DNA of 7,206 nucleotides from Clostridia bacterium (GCA_017547995.1 JAFYNW010000222.1:1-7206), one strand, 5' to 3'; shown: positions 1-5,220, counted from the stretch's first letter. Numbers and translations: made by a program. The notes: generated from the sequence alone by a model not told the origin.

Positions 1-231
1 GACAGGATTGTCAATCCACTTATGCGGAAGGTCGAAGCATTCGCCCACAACGCCTTCCTTTGTAAGCTCACCAAAAAGCGGGTCGTTTACGTCGGCAACA
101 CCGAAAAGCGGTGCATCGTATATCTGCATACCTGCAAGCTCAGGACGGAGTGCATCCTCTTCAGGGACGTAGTTATATGGACATTCAAGCAGATAATCTG
201 TAATTTTCTTTTTCAGGAGTTCAAAATCCAT
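1..231 (-). CDS. Probable 4Fe-4S, epoxyqueuosine-reductase-like protein (N-terminal part; runs off the window)
   Basis: The first 77 residues are visible and the reading frame is still open at the window edge, so the C-terminal part is missing. The start is well supported: ATG at 231 follows the ribosome binding site AAGGAGA (234-240 on the opposite strand) at a short spacing. The protein opens with MDFELLKKKITDYLLE, then has APLFGVADVNDPLF (residues 40-53) and LPHKWIDNPV (68-77). The pattern 'P-L-F/V-G-x-A-D-x-x-D-P' followed by 'L-P-x-x-x-x-x-x-P-V' is what I know from the start of QueG-like 4Fe-4S double-cluster proteins of Clostridia, where the second motif begins the strand leading to 'VISxxLPF'. 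The iron-sulfur cysteines would lie beyond the window, so the family call is inferred from the N-terminus only. It follows the M28 gene but is separated from it by a likely terminator and three hairpin repeats. I see no convincing promoter of its own. Confidence 0.5.
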   Translation of the reverse strand, partial: MDFELLKKKITDYLLECPYNYVPEEDALRPELAGMQIYDAPLFGVADVNDPLFGELTKEGVVGECFDLPHKWIDNPV

Positions 232-249
232 AATGGTCTCCTTTTCTTT

Positions 250-275
250 CGGGAGCAGCAAGCGGCTCCCCTACG
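250..275. repeat. GTAGGG-type hairpin unit, copy 1
   Basis: This 26-nt unit is an inverted repeat: GGGAGC at 251-256 pairs with GCTCCC at 265-270. Inside are an A/G mismatch, two more pairs and a 2-nt loop, and CTACG follows. It is identical over all 26 nt to the copy at 3541-3566. It ends 19 nt from the start codon of the iron-sulfur gene, so the hairpin would sit in that gene's leader just 5' of the ribosome binding site. Read on the minus strand it begins CGTAGGGG. Confidence 0.85.
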
Positions 276-297
276 TTATGTTGTGTTGTGATTTTTC

Positions 298-322
298 GGA
301 CGACCGGGAGGTCGGTCCCTAC
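298..322. repeat. GTAGGG-type hairpin unit, copy 2
   Basis: GGAC and GACC (298-305) pair with GGTC and GTCC (310-313 and 315-318), leaving a single bulged G at 314 and a GGGA loop. CTAC follows, as in the neighbouring units. On the minus strand it reads GTAGGG and then the hairpin. A degenerate relative with the same GGAC-GACC half is at 3727-3750. Confidence 0.7.
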
Positions 323-330
323 AAAACTGT

Positions 331-357
331 GGGACGTCATAAATGCCGTCCCCTACG
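331..357. repeat. GTAGGG-type hairpin unit, copy 3
   Basis: GGGACG (331-336) pairs with CGTCCC (347-352). Next inward are a T/C mismatch, three more pairs (CAT with ATG) and an AA loop; CTACG follows at 353-357. The plan of a 6-bp outer stem, one mismatch, a short inner stem, a tiny loop and a CTAC(G) tail matches the copies at 250-275 and 3659-3684, although the inner sequence differs. Confidence 0.8.
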
Positions 358-387
358 GGATTTCTTTGACTTTTCAAAAACGTCAAA

Positions 388-414
388 CAGGAAGGCCGGA
401 AACCAGCCCTCCTG
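388..414 (-). terminator. Probable intrinsic terminator of the M28 peptidase gene
   Basis: The hairpin lies 17 nt past the M28 stop codon. On the minus strand CAGGAGGGCTGG pairs with CCGGCCTTCCTG around a TTT loop. Two positions are G-U wobbles on this strand and would be A-C mismatches on the other, so the structure favours minus-strand RNA. The run of T after it is interrupted (GTTTGACGTTTTTG), so termination may be incomplete. A second small stem (TTTGAC 365-370 with GTCAAA 382-387) follows directly. Confidence 0.6.
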
Positions 415-431
415 CTTTATGCTTTATTTTA

Positions 432-1673
432 TTACTTATCTCTCTGGAAGTACTTGTCGAGTTCCTTCTTGATGTTGTCAGGCATACCCTTTTCAACAGG
501 AAGAACTGCGGAGTTTACAACGCGGGAAATCATCTTGTTAGCGAAGTCGATGTTCATCTTGAGCTGCTTTTCGCCGAGAGGGAACATTGTATCGCGGGAT
601 GTGTGGATTTCAGATGTCTGTGTGCCGCGGGAGAGGCCGATGCCAGGAACGCCCTTGTCAGCAAATGGAGCGGAGTCAGAGGAGTGAACGCCCTTGCGGA
701 ACTGTGCGGAGTAGCCCTGTTCCTTGCAGAAGAGTTCAGCGAAGTCTTCGAGTTCCTTTGTGCCTGTTACGAATACGTTGTTAGGACCGAGGATTGTGCC
801 GCACATATCGAAGTTGAAGCAGAACTTAACCTTATCCATGATATCTTCGTGCTTTTCAATCCAGCCCTTGGAGCCGAGGAGGCCCTGTTCTTCTGTACCG
901 CACCAGATGAAGTGCATTGTTCTCTTTGGCTTATTAGCGAGGAAGTAGTTGTAGATGCCCATAACAGCAGCAGAACCTGTTGCGTTGTCCCATGCGCCAG
1001 GAGCGAGTGTGAGGGAGTCATAGTGACCTGTTACAACGATGTGTTCTTCAGGCATTTCTGTGCCTTCGATTGTAGCAACAACGTTCTGGGATGTTGTTGT
1101 GCCGTCAACCTGGTCGAGCTCTACGTGGAGCATTTCAGCGCCGTTGCGGAGAAGGTCTGTAGCTTCACGAGCGTGGATGAAGAATGTTGGGATTGTTGCG
1201 TATTCGAGGTACTTTTCACGTGCTGGACGTTCGTACATACCTGCATCTGCGTTTGTTTCGTGGTAGTACTTACCCATTACAACGAAGATAGCAGCTGCAT
1301 TGAGCTTTGCGAGAAGCTTGTATGCATCGATGTTGAGCTGGTTGATGATAACAACTGTATCGGAAAGGTCCTTGATGCCGATGAGGTCCATTTCTACGCA
1401 GCGTTCTGCGTACATAACCTTGAGGTCCTTGTTGATTGTACCGCAGCACTGGAATGGAACAACGTTGAGGTCCATTTCGAATGGAGCGATAACCTTAGCG
1501 CAGTGGCTCTTATATTCGGAAGCAGGGACTGTGAATTCTTCGAGAACGGAGCAGCCGCCCATCTTTTCTGTTTCAGCCTTGATGATTTCTGCAGCGCGCT
1601 TTTCTTCTGCTGTGCCGCCGAAACGTGGGAAAGCGATGCTTTCAACAAACTTTAATGGTTCATAAACGTACAT
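432..1673 (-). CDS. M28-family zinc aminopeptidase
   Basis: This 413-residue cytosolic peptidase is expected to remove N-terminal amino acids from peptides using two zinc ions. All five metal ligands of family M28 can be placed in order: His217 (GHYDS), Asp229 (GAWDNATG), Glu262 with the general base Glu261 (CGTEEQGLLGS), Asp289 (FNFDMCG) and His357 (EIHTSRDT). The family pattern DN(A/S)TGSAA follows the bridging aspartate, so the active site looks intact. Residues of about 60-195, before the catalytic core, are where M28 enzymes often carry a PA-like domain; here that is an inference from position. No signal peptide or membrane segment is seen, unlike many secreted M28 enzymes. The start at 1673 has AAAGGAAA about 10 nt upstream. 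The gene stands alone between two repeat-filled gaps, with a probable terminator after it. It has virtually no TTA, CTA or TCA codons, a sign of strong codon selection. Substrate specificity cannot be read from the sequence. Confidence 0.92.
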   Translation of the reverse strand: MYVYEPLKFVESIAFPRFGGTAEEKRAAEIIKAETEKMGGCSVLEEFTVPASEYKSHCAKVIAPFEMDLNVVPFQCCGTINKDLKVMYAERCVEMDLIGIKDLSDTVVIINQLNIDAYKLLAKLNAAAIFVVMGKYYHETNADAGMYERPAREKYLEYATIPTFFIHAREATDLLRNGAEMLHVELDQVDGTTTSQNVVATIEGTEMPEEHIVVTGHYDSLTLAPGAWDNATGSAAVMGIYNYFLANKPKRTMHFIWCGTEEQGLLGSKGWIEKHEDIMDKVKFCFNFDMCGTILGPNNVFVTGTKELEDFAELFCKEQGYSAQFRKGVHSSDSAPFADKGVPGIGLSRGTQTSEIHTSRDTMFPLGEKQLKMNIDFANKMISRVVNSAVLPVEKGMPDNIKKELDKYFQRDK

Positions 1674-1706
1674 GATAGTGATTTCCTTTCAATTGGGAAT
1701 GAGTTG

Positions 1707-1712
1707 ATTTTA
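1707..1712 (-). promoter_or_regulatory. Possible -10 element of the M28 peptidase promoter
   Basis: On the minus strand TGATAAAAT gives an extended -10 (TG, one base, TAAAAT) about 34 nt before the start codon. No good -35 box is found 16-18 nt further up, where the hairpin array begins; an extended -10 can work without one. The box touches the first hairpin of the array (1712-1726), so if it is real the array lies just upstream of the transcription start. Confidence 0.35.
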
Positions 1713-1824
1713 TCACCTGCGGTGATTCGATATGCATCGTTATGCTCGATATAACACAAAGTGTTTCGATATAATGCTACGCATTTCGATATGTCTCAGA
1801 GAGACGATATGGTATCTGCGATGC
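1712..1824. repeat. Array of six small hairpins separated by TCGATAT spacers
   Basis: Six short inverted repeats follow each other: 1712-1726 (ATCACC, loop TGC, GGTGAT), 1734-1745 (GCAT, loop CGTT, ATGC), 1753-1765 (AACAC, AAA, GTGTT), 1773-1785 (AATGC, TAC, GCATT), 1793-1805 (GTCTC, AGA, GAGAC) and 1812-1824 (GTATC, TGC, GATGC, with one T/G pair). Between them lies TCGATAT at 1727-1733, 1746-1752, 1766-1772 and 1786-1792, then a shortened GATAT at 1806-1810. The period is 20 nt through the middle. Every stem has a different sequence but pairs perfectly except for the one wobble, and loops are 3-4 nt. The array lies between the second AbgB-like gene and the M28 gene, so it would be in the 3' trailer of one or upstream of the other. 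I do not know a named element of this kind. It is not a CRISPR array: the constant part is only 7 nt and the variable parts are palindromes. Confidence 0.9.
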
Positions 1825-1840
1825 ATTTAATAATTTTAAT

Positions 1841-1958
1841 CCCCCAGTCATCCTGTGGATGCCAGCCCCATTGAATCAAAGGGGCCTATTCCTGCCGTTT
1901 CAAAGCCTCCTTCTCGTAGAGGGAGATGTCACGAAGTGACGGAGGGAGCGACGCATTT
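1841..1958. repeat. Composite hairpin element next to the array
   Basis: This stretch holds further hairpins. CATCC-TGT-GGATG lies at 1849-1861. GCCCC pairs with GGGGC around an inner TTGA/TCAA stem at about 1865-1886. GTCAC-GAA-GTGAC lies at 1928-1940, flanked by CTTCTC and GAGGGAG, which can pair, and by GGAGGGAG. It ends in GCGACGCATT (1948-1957), the same end sequence found on both hairpin arrays. Sequences of the form 'CTCC...GTCAC-GAA-GTGAC...GGAGGGAG' are familiar to me as anonymous intergenic repeats of gut Clostridia, but I cannot name a family. Together with the array it fills most of the 327-nt gap between the M28 and AbgB-like genes. The remainder, 1959-2000, is AT-rich with a perfect 14-nt palindrome at 1970-1983. 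I see no gene there and no clear terminator for the upstream AbgB-like gene. Confidence 0.65.
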
Positions 1959-2000
1959 CTTATTTTTCTATATTATATAATATGTAAGACTAAATTGCAA

Positions 2001-3398
2001 CTAAAATTCGTCTGCGTGTGGAACAGGCAAATCTGCTGGGATTGGGCATTCATACTTCTTGCCGCCCATCATCTGATCGAATTCAACCTTTGCCTTTTCG
2101 AGGATTTCAGGTCTTTCGATAACTTCGAGGCCGAAGAGAGCCATTACGCGAGCCGCGAATGTGGAGCCCTTTTCACCGATGGAGGAGCCTGTGGAAGCTG
2201 TAATCTGCCAGCTGTGACCAGGAGCGCAGATTGGGTAGCAAGCTGTTGTGAGGGAGATACCTGGGCAGATATGCTGTACGTCACCAACGTCTGTGGAGCC
2301 GAAGTGACCAACGCTTGTAAGCTCGTAAACGTGGTCGTGGAGCTGTTCAGCCTTGTCTTCGCCGCCCTGGGATGCTACGTAATTTTCATAGATAGCGCCA
2401 GTTGTCTTGTTGATTTCCTTTGCCCATGCCTTTTCTTCTTCTGTCCATGGGTCTCTTGGGCACTTAGCCATAACCTTCTGGAGCTCGTCAGCAAATACGT
2501 GGTTCATTGTGCTTTCGTAGCAGCCGCCCTTGAAGTCGATTTCAACTTCTGTTTCTGTCATCATAGCAGCGCCCTTTGCAACCTTGACGAGTCTGTCGTA
2601 AACCTGAACTACGTCTTCTCTCTTTGGAGCACGTACGTAGTACCATACGGAAGCCTTATCAGGAACGATATTTGGAGCCATATCACCGTTTGTGATGATA
2701 TAGTGGATACGAACGTCACTCTTAACGTGTTCGCGGAGATAGTTAGCACCTACGTTCATAAGTTCAACTGCGTCGAGAGCAGAACGGCCGTTGTATGGGT
2801 CGCCGCCAGCGTGAGCTGTGATGCCCTTGAACTTGAATTCAGCGGAGTTGAGAGCGAGACCGCCCTTGAGGTCAACTTCGTTTGTTGTGCCGGAATGGAA
2901 TGCGATGGACATATCGAGCTCATCGAATGCACCGCCGCGAGCCATAAAGCCCTTACCTGTGAGAACTTCTTCAGCAGGACAGCCGTAGTAAACGATTGTG
3001 CCTTCCTTGCCGGAAGCTTCCAATTCAGCCTTGAGGCCGATAGCAGCACCCATGTGTGCCACGCAGAGGAGGTTATGACCGCAGCCCTGACCTGCGCCGC
3101 CTTCAACGACAGCTTCTCTGTGTGTTGCAACCTTCTGGCTCATACCTGGGAGAGCGTCGAGCTCACCGAGGAGGCCGATAACAGGCTTGCCGTGGCCCCA
3201 TGTTGCCTTGACAGCTGTAGGCATACCGGATACGTTGCGTTCAACCTTGAAGCCCTGCTTTTCCATATATTCTGCTACCCATTCAGCCGCATTCTTTTCG
3301 AGGAATGCAACTTCAGGATTGTGCCACATATCGAGGCGGATTTTATCCAACGCTTCGCGTTCTTTTTCGATTGCTTCAATAGCGATTTTACCGAGCAT
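2001..3398 (-). CDS. AbgB-like M20 family amidohydrolase, paralogue 2
   Basis: This 465-residue cytosolic M20 metallohydrolase is close in length to E. coli AbgB (about 480), a subunit of p-aminobenzoyl-glutamate hydrolase, and shares its motifs. They are GQGCGHNLL (metal ligands Cys106 and His108), YYGCPAEEVLTGKGFM (Glu143/Glu144), AFH (His168), KGITAHAGGDPYNGRSALDA in the dimerisation domain (His196), RAPKRE (256-261), AAMMTETEVE (277-286), GSTDVGDVQHICPG (367-380), PGHSWQ (His395) and the closing CPIP (451-454). The predicted reaction is amide-bond hydrolysis of an acyl- or aroyl-amino acid or small peptide; the true substrate is unknown. ATG at 3398 is preferred because GGGGAGA lies about 10 nt before it, and because the paralogue starts with the same MLGKI. 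An in-frame ATG at 3416 overlaps that ribosome binding site and lacks one of its own. No AbgA partner is present. Residues 1-300 are about three quarters identical to the neighbouring paralogue by hand count. Confidence 0.9.
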   Translation of the reverse strand: MLGKIAIEAIEKEREALDKIRLDMWHNPEVAFLEKNAAEWVAEYMEKQGFKVERNVSGMPTAVKATWGHGKPVIGLLGELDALPGMSQKVATHREAVVEGGAGQGCGHNLLCVAHMGAAIGLKAELEASGKEGTIVYYGCPAEEVLTGKGFMARGGAFDELDMSIAFHSGTTNEVDLKGGLALNSAEFKFKGITAHAGGDPYNGRSALDAVELMNVGANYLREHVKSDVRIHYIITNGDMAPNIVPDKASVWYYVRAPKREDVVQVYDRLVKVAKGAAMMTETEVEIDFKGGCYESTMNHVFADELQKVMAKCPRDPWTEEEKAWAKEINKTTGAIYENYVASQGGEDKAEQLHDHVYELTSVGHFGSTDVGDVQHICPGISLTTACYPICAPGHSWQITASTGSSIGEKGSTFAARVMALFGLEVIERPEILEKAKVEFDQMMGGKKYECPIPADLPVPHADEF

Positions 3399-3415
3399 AA
3401 TTTTGTTTCTCCCCA

Positions 3416-3518
3416 TTGGACAGGTCCAACGGGGTCCCCTTTCTTAATTTTAATAGATTTCCCCGGAATGAATCCGGGCAAATCGGTACGGCGACACTCG
3501 TCGCCGGTCGGGCGCCCG
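3416..3518. repeat. Cluster of palindromes in the leader of the second AbgB-like gene
   Basis: Five inverted repeats lie just upstream of the gene's ribosome binding site: TTGGAC-AG-GTCCAA (3416-3429), GGGG-T-CCCC (3431-3439), CCCGGA-ATGAA-TCCGGG (3462-3478), CGGCGAC-ACTC-GTCGCCG (3489-3506) and the perfect 10-nt palindrome CGGGCGCCCG (3509-3518). A weak TAAAAT box on the minus strand at 3447-3452 could be a -10 element, but no matching -35 is seen. The GC-rich part, 3489-3530, is much richer in G and C than its surroundings, which suggests an inserted repeat element. The perfect repeat at 3416-3429 could also be an operator; nothing in the window identifies a binding protein. Confidence 0.6.
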
Positions 3519-3540
3519 GCCCTCCTTCTGGGATTTTTTT

Positions 3541-3566
3541 CGGGAGCAGCAAGCGGCTCCCCTACG
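3541..3566. repeat. GTAGGG-type hairpin unit, copy 4
   Basis: This 26-nt sequence is identical to 250-275: GGGAGC (3542-3547) pairs with GCTCCC (3556-3561) and CTACG follows. A run of seven T lies immediately before it on the plus strand (3534-3540), and the first copy is also preceded by a T-rich stretch. Position within the gap between the two AbgB-like genes places it about 140 nt upstream of the second one. Confidence 0.85.
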
Positions 3567-3569
3567 ATG

Positions 3570-3652
3570 TTAATGAATTGCCTTGCGGCATGAATTGAGC
3601 GACGCTAATGAATTGTTGCAAAGCAACATTGCAGAGTCTGCGACGCATTAAT
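3570..3652. repeat. Array of small hairpins separated by AATGAATT spacers
   Basis: This second array has the same plan as 1712-1824 but a different spacer. Hairpins are TGCC-TTGC-GGCA (3579-3590), AGCG-A-CGCT (3598-3606), GTTGC-AAA-GCAAC (3615-3627) and GCAGA-G-TCTGC (3631-3641). Spacers are AATGAATT (3572-3579), CATGAATT (3589-3596) and AATGAATT (3607-3614), giving a period of 17-18 nt. The ends are a short inverted repeat, TTAATG (3570-3575) and CATTAA (3647-3652). The right end TCTGCGACGCATTAA (3637-3651) matches the right end of the first array at 13 of 15 positions. It lies inside the 414-nt gap between the two AbgB-like genes; I see no gene in that gap. Confidence 0.85.
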
Positions 3653-3658
3653 TAAGAT

Positions 3659-3684
3659 GGGACGCCGAGGGCGTCGTCCCCTAC
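3659..3684. repeat. GTAGGG-type hairpin unit, copy 5
   Basis: GGGACG (3659-3664) pairs with CGTCCC (3675-3680); inward are a C/T mismatch and two more pairs, and CTAC follows at 3681-3684. The outer stem is the same as in the unit at 331-357, and the mismatch falls at the same place. Confidence 0.8.
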
Positions 3685-3700
3685 TATTTGTAGTATATAT

Positions 3701-3723
3701 GTAGGGACAAATCACAATTTGTC
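3701..3723. repeat. GTAGGG-type hairpin unit, copy 6 (opposite orientation)
   Basis: Here GTAGG comes first on the plus strand, followed by a perfect 7-bp hairpin GACAAAT-CACA-ATTTGTC (3706-3723). It faces the unit at 3659-3684 head to head, with their CTAC and GTAG ends 16 nt apart. The hairpin sequence is unrelated to the other copies; only the GTAGGG start and the fold are shared. Confidence 0.6.
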
Positions 3724-3726
3724 TGT

Positions 3727-3750
3727 GGACGACCGATGGTTGCCCTTACG
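3727..3750. repeat. GTAGGG-type hairpin unit, copy 7 (degenerate)
   Basis: GGAC-GACC-GAT-GGTT-GCCC followed by TTACG resembles the unit at 298-322 (GGAC-GACC-GGGA-GGTC) but has lost part of the outer stem, and its tail is TTACG instead of CTACG. It is the last recognisable repeat before the terminator of the first AbgB-like gene. Confidence 0.5.
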
Positions 3751-3769
3751 ATAGCCATTCATTTATTAA

Positions 3770-3794
3770 GGGGAAGGAGATTTTCCCCTTCCCC
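3770..3794 (-). terminator. Probable terminator of the first AbgB-like gene
   Basis: An 8-bp perfect stem (GGGGAAGG 3770-3777 with CCTTCCCC 3787-3794) with a 9-nt loop starts 18 nt past the stop codon of the gene at 3813. On the minus strand it is followed by TTAATAAATG, a weak T tract, so efficiency is uncertain. Confidence 0.65.
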
Positions 3795-3812
3795 CGATAA
3801 GTTTGCCAATAT

Positions 3813-5192
3813 TTATGGTACAGGAATTTCTGCTGGGATTGGGCAGATGTACTTCTTGCCGCCCATTGCTTCGTCGAATTCTGCCTTTGCTTCCTTGAGG
3901 ATTTCAGGATTTTCGATGACCTTGAGTGCACAGAGAGCCATAGCACGTGCTGCGTGTGTCATACCCTTTTCACCGATGGAAGAGCCTGTGGAAGCTGTAA
4001 TCTGCCAGCTGTGGCCAGGAACGCCGAGAGCGTAGCAAGCTGTATTGAAGAATACGCCTGGGCAGATGTGCTGAACGTCACCAACGTCTGTGGAGCCGCC
4101 ACCTGTACCGCCGCGGATTGGAGCAACGCCTGTGAAGAGATGATCGTCACGTGTGAGGCCTGTCATTTCGATACGCTGTGTCCAGTTTGGTTCGGATGCT
4201 TCGTTGAGAGCCTTTGCGAATGCGATTTCTTCTGCTGTCCATTCATCGTATGGAATTTCGTGGAGGCAGTCGTACATTACGTTTACGAGAACCTTATTGT
4301 TCATTGTTTCATAGCAGCCGCCCTTGAAGTCGATTTCAACTTCTGTTTCTGTCATCATAGCAGCGCCCTTTGCTACCTTAACGAGTCTGTCATAAACTTC
4401 GTTTACGAGTTCTCTCTTTGGAGCACGTACGTAGTACCAGACGGAAGCTCTGTCAGGAACGATGTTTGGAGCCATACCGCCGTTTGTGATTACGTAATGG
4501 ATACGAACGTCGCTCTTTACGTGTTCACGGAGGTAGTTAGCACCTACGTTCATAAGTTCAACTGCGTCGAGAGCAGAACGGCCGTTGTATGGGTCGCCGC
4601 CAGCGTGAGCTGTGATACCCTTGAAATTGAAGATTGCGGAGTTGAGGCCGTTGGAAACGGAGAGGCCTGTGGAGTTCATTGCGGATGGATGGAATGCGAT
4701 ACACATATCGAGTTCATCGAATGCGCCGCCGCGAGCCATAAAGCCCTTACCTGTGAGAACTTCTTCTGCAGGGCAGCCGTAGTAGATAACTGTGCCTTCC
4801 TTGCCGGATGCTTCGAGCTCAGCCTTGATACCGATAGCGCCGCCAACGTGAGCAACTGCGAGGAGGTTATGGCCGCAAGCCTGACCAGGTGCGCCTGCTG
4901 TCACTGGGTCCTTTTCAGCGCAGACCTTCTGGCTCATGCCTGGGAGTGCGTCGAGTTCGCCGAGGAGACCGATGATTGGGTGGCCCTTGCCCCATACTGC
5001 CTTGACTGCTGTAGGAACGCCGCCTGCGCCTACTTCAACAGTAAAGCCCTGTTCTTCCATATATTTTGCGATCCAGTCACAAGCCTTGTATTCGCGGTAT
5101 GCGATTTCAGGATTGTTCCACATATCTGTGCGGATCTTGTCCAATTCAGCGCGATGTTTTTCGATTGCTTCATAAGCGATTTTTCCGAGCAT
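3813..5192 (-). CDS. AbgB-like M20 family amidohydrolase, paralogue 1
   Basis: This 459-residue cytosolic M20 enzyme is a paralogue of the gene at 2001-3398. It has the same set of expected metal and catalytic residues: Cys106 and His108 in GQACGHNLL, Glu143/Glu144 in GCPAEEVLTGKG, His168 in AFHPS, His196 in the dimerisation domain and His394 in PGHSWQ. It also keeps the AbgB-type blocks AAMMTETEVE (277-286), GSTDVGDVQHICPG (366-379) and CPIP near the C-terminus. It should hydrolyse an amide bond in p-aminobenzoyl-glutamate or another N-acyl amino acid. ATG at 5192 is chosen because GGAGG lies 9 nt upstream and the paralogue begins with the same MLGKI. A longer in-frame start at 5243 would overlap the preceding gene and lacks support. 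It follows the secreted-protein gene after 28 nt with no terminator between, so the two are probably cotranscribed. Residues 169-182 and about 301-365 differ most from the paralogue, which may mean a different substrate. Confidence 0.9.
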   Translation of the reverse strand: MLGKIAYEAIEKHRAELDKIRTDMWNNPEIAYREYKACDWIAKYMEEQGFTVEVGAGGVPTAVKAVWGKGHPIIGLLGELDALPGMSQKVCAEKDPVTAGAPGQACGHNLLAVAHVGGAIGIKAELEASGKEGTVIYYGCPAEEVLTGKGFMARGGAFDELDMCIAFHPSAMNSTGLSVSNGLNSAIFNFKGITAHAGGDPYNGRSALDAVELMNVGANYLREHVKSDVRIHYVITNGGMAPNIVPDRASVWYYVRAPKRELVNEVYDRLVKVAKGAAMMTETEVEIDFKGGCYETMNNKVLVNVMYDCLHEIPYDEWTAEEIAFAKALNEASEPNWTQRIEMTGLTRDDHLFTGVAPIRGGTGGGSTDVGDVQHICPGVFFNTACYALGVPGHSWQITASTGSSIGEKGMTHAARAMALCALKVIENPEILKEAKAEFDEAMGGKKYICPIPAEIPVP

Positions 5193-5220
5193 AGTGTATA
5201 TCCTCCGTAAATTAAAATTT

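Noticed and set aside
288..1655. Plus-strand frame of 455 codons opposite the M28 gene
   Set aside because: It is codon-aligned antisense to a clear M28 peptidase, has an unnatural Cys-rich composition, no ribosome binding site and no recognisable domain. It exists because the sense gene lacks TTA, CTA and TCA codons.
1712..1824. Short CRISPR array
   Set aside because: The constant unit is only 7 nt and the variable parts are perfect palindromes rather than unique spacers; no cas gene is present in the window.
1970..1983. Perfect palindrome ATATTATATAATAT as an operator or bidirectional promoter
   Set aside because: It is pure A/T, lies just past the stop codon of the second AbgB-like gene, and has no -35 box or start codon with a ribosome binding site that it could serve.
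3399..3416. Longer start for the second AbgB-like gene at 3416
   Set aside because: That ATG is embedded in the GGGGAGA site that serves ATG 3398 and would add six residues not present in the paralogue.
1926..3593. Plus-strand frame of 555 codons opposite the second AbgB-like gene
   Set aside because: This is the same antisense artefact; it also runs through intergenic repeats at both ends, which a real gene would not be expected to do.
3417..3812. Riboswitch or small RNA gene in the 414-nt gap
   Set aside because: The stems here are explained by repeat units and terminators; I could not assemble a conserved aptamer core or a promoter-terminator pair for an RNA gene.
3954..5210. Plus-strand frame of 418 codons opposite the first AbgB-like gene
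   Set aside because: Codon-aligned shadow of a well-supported M20 gene; no ribosome binding site or domain, and a Cys/Trp-rich composition.
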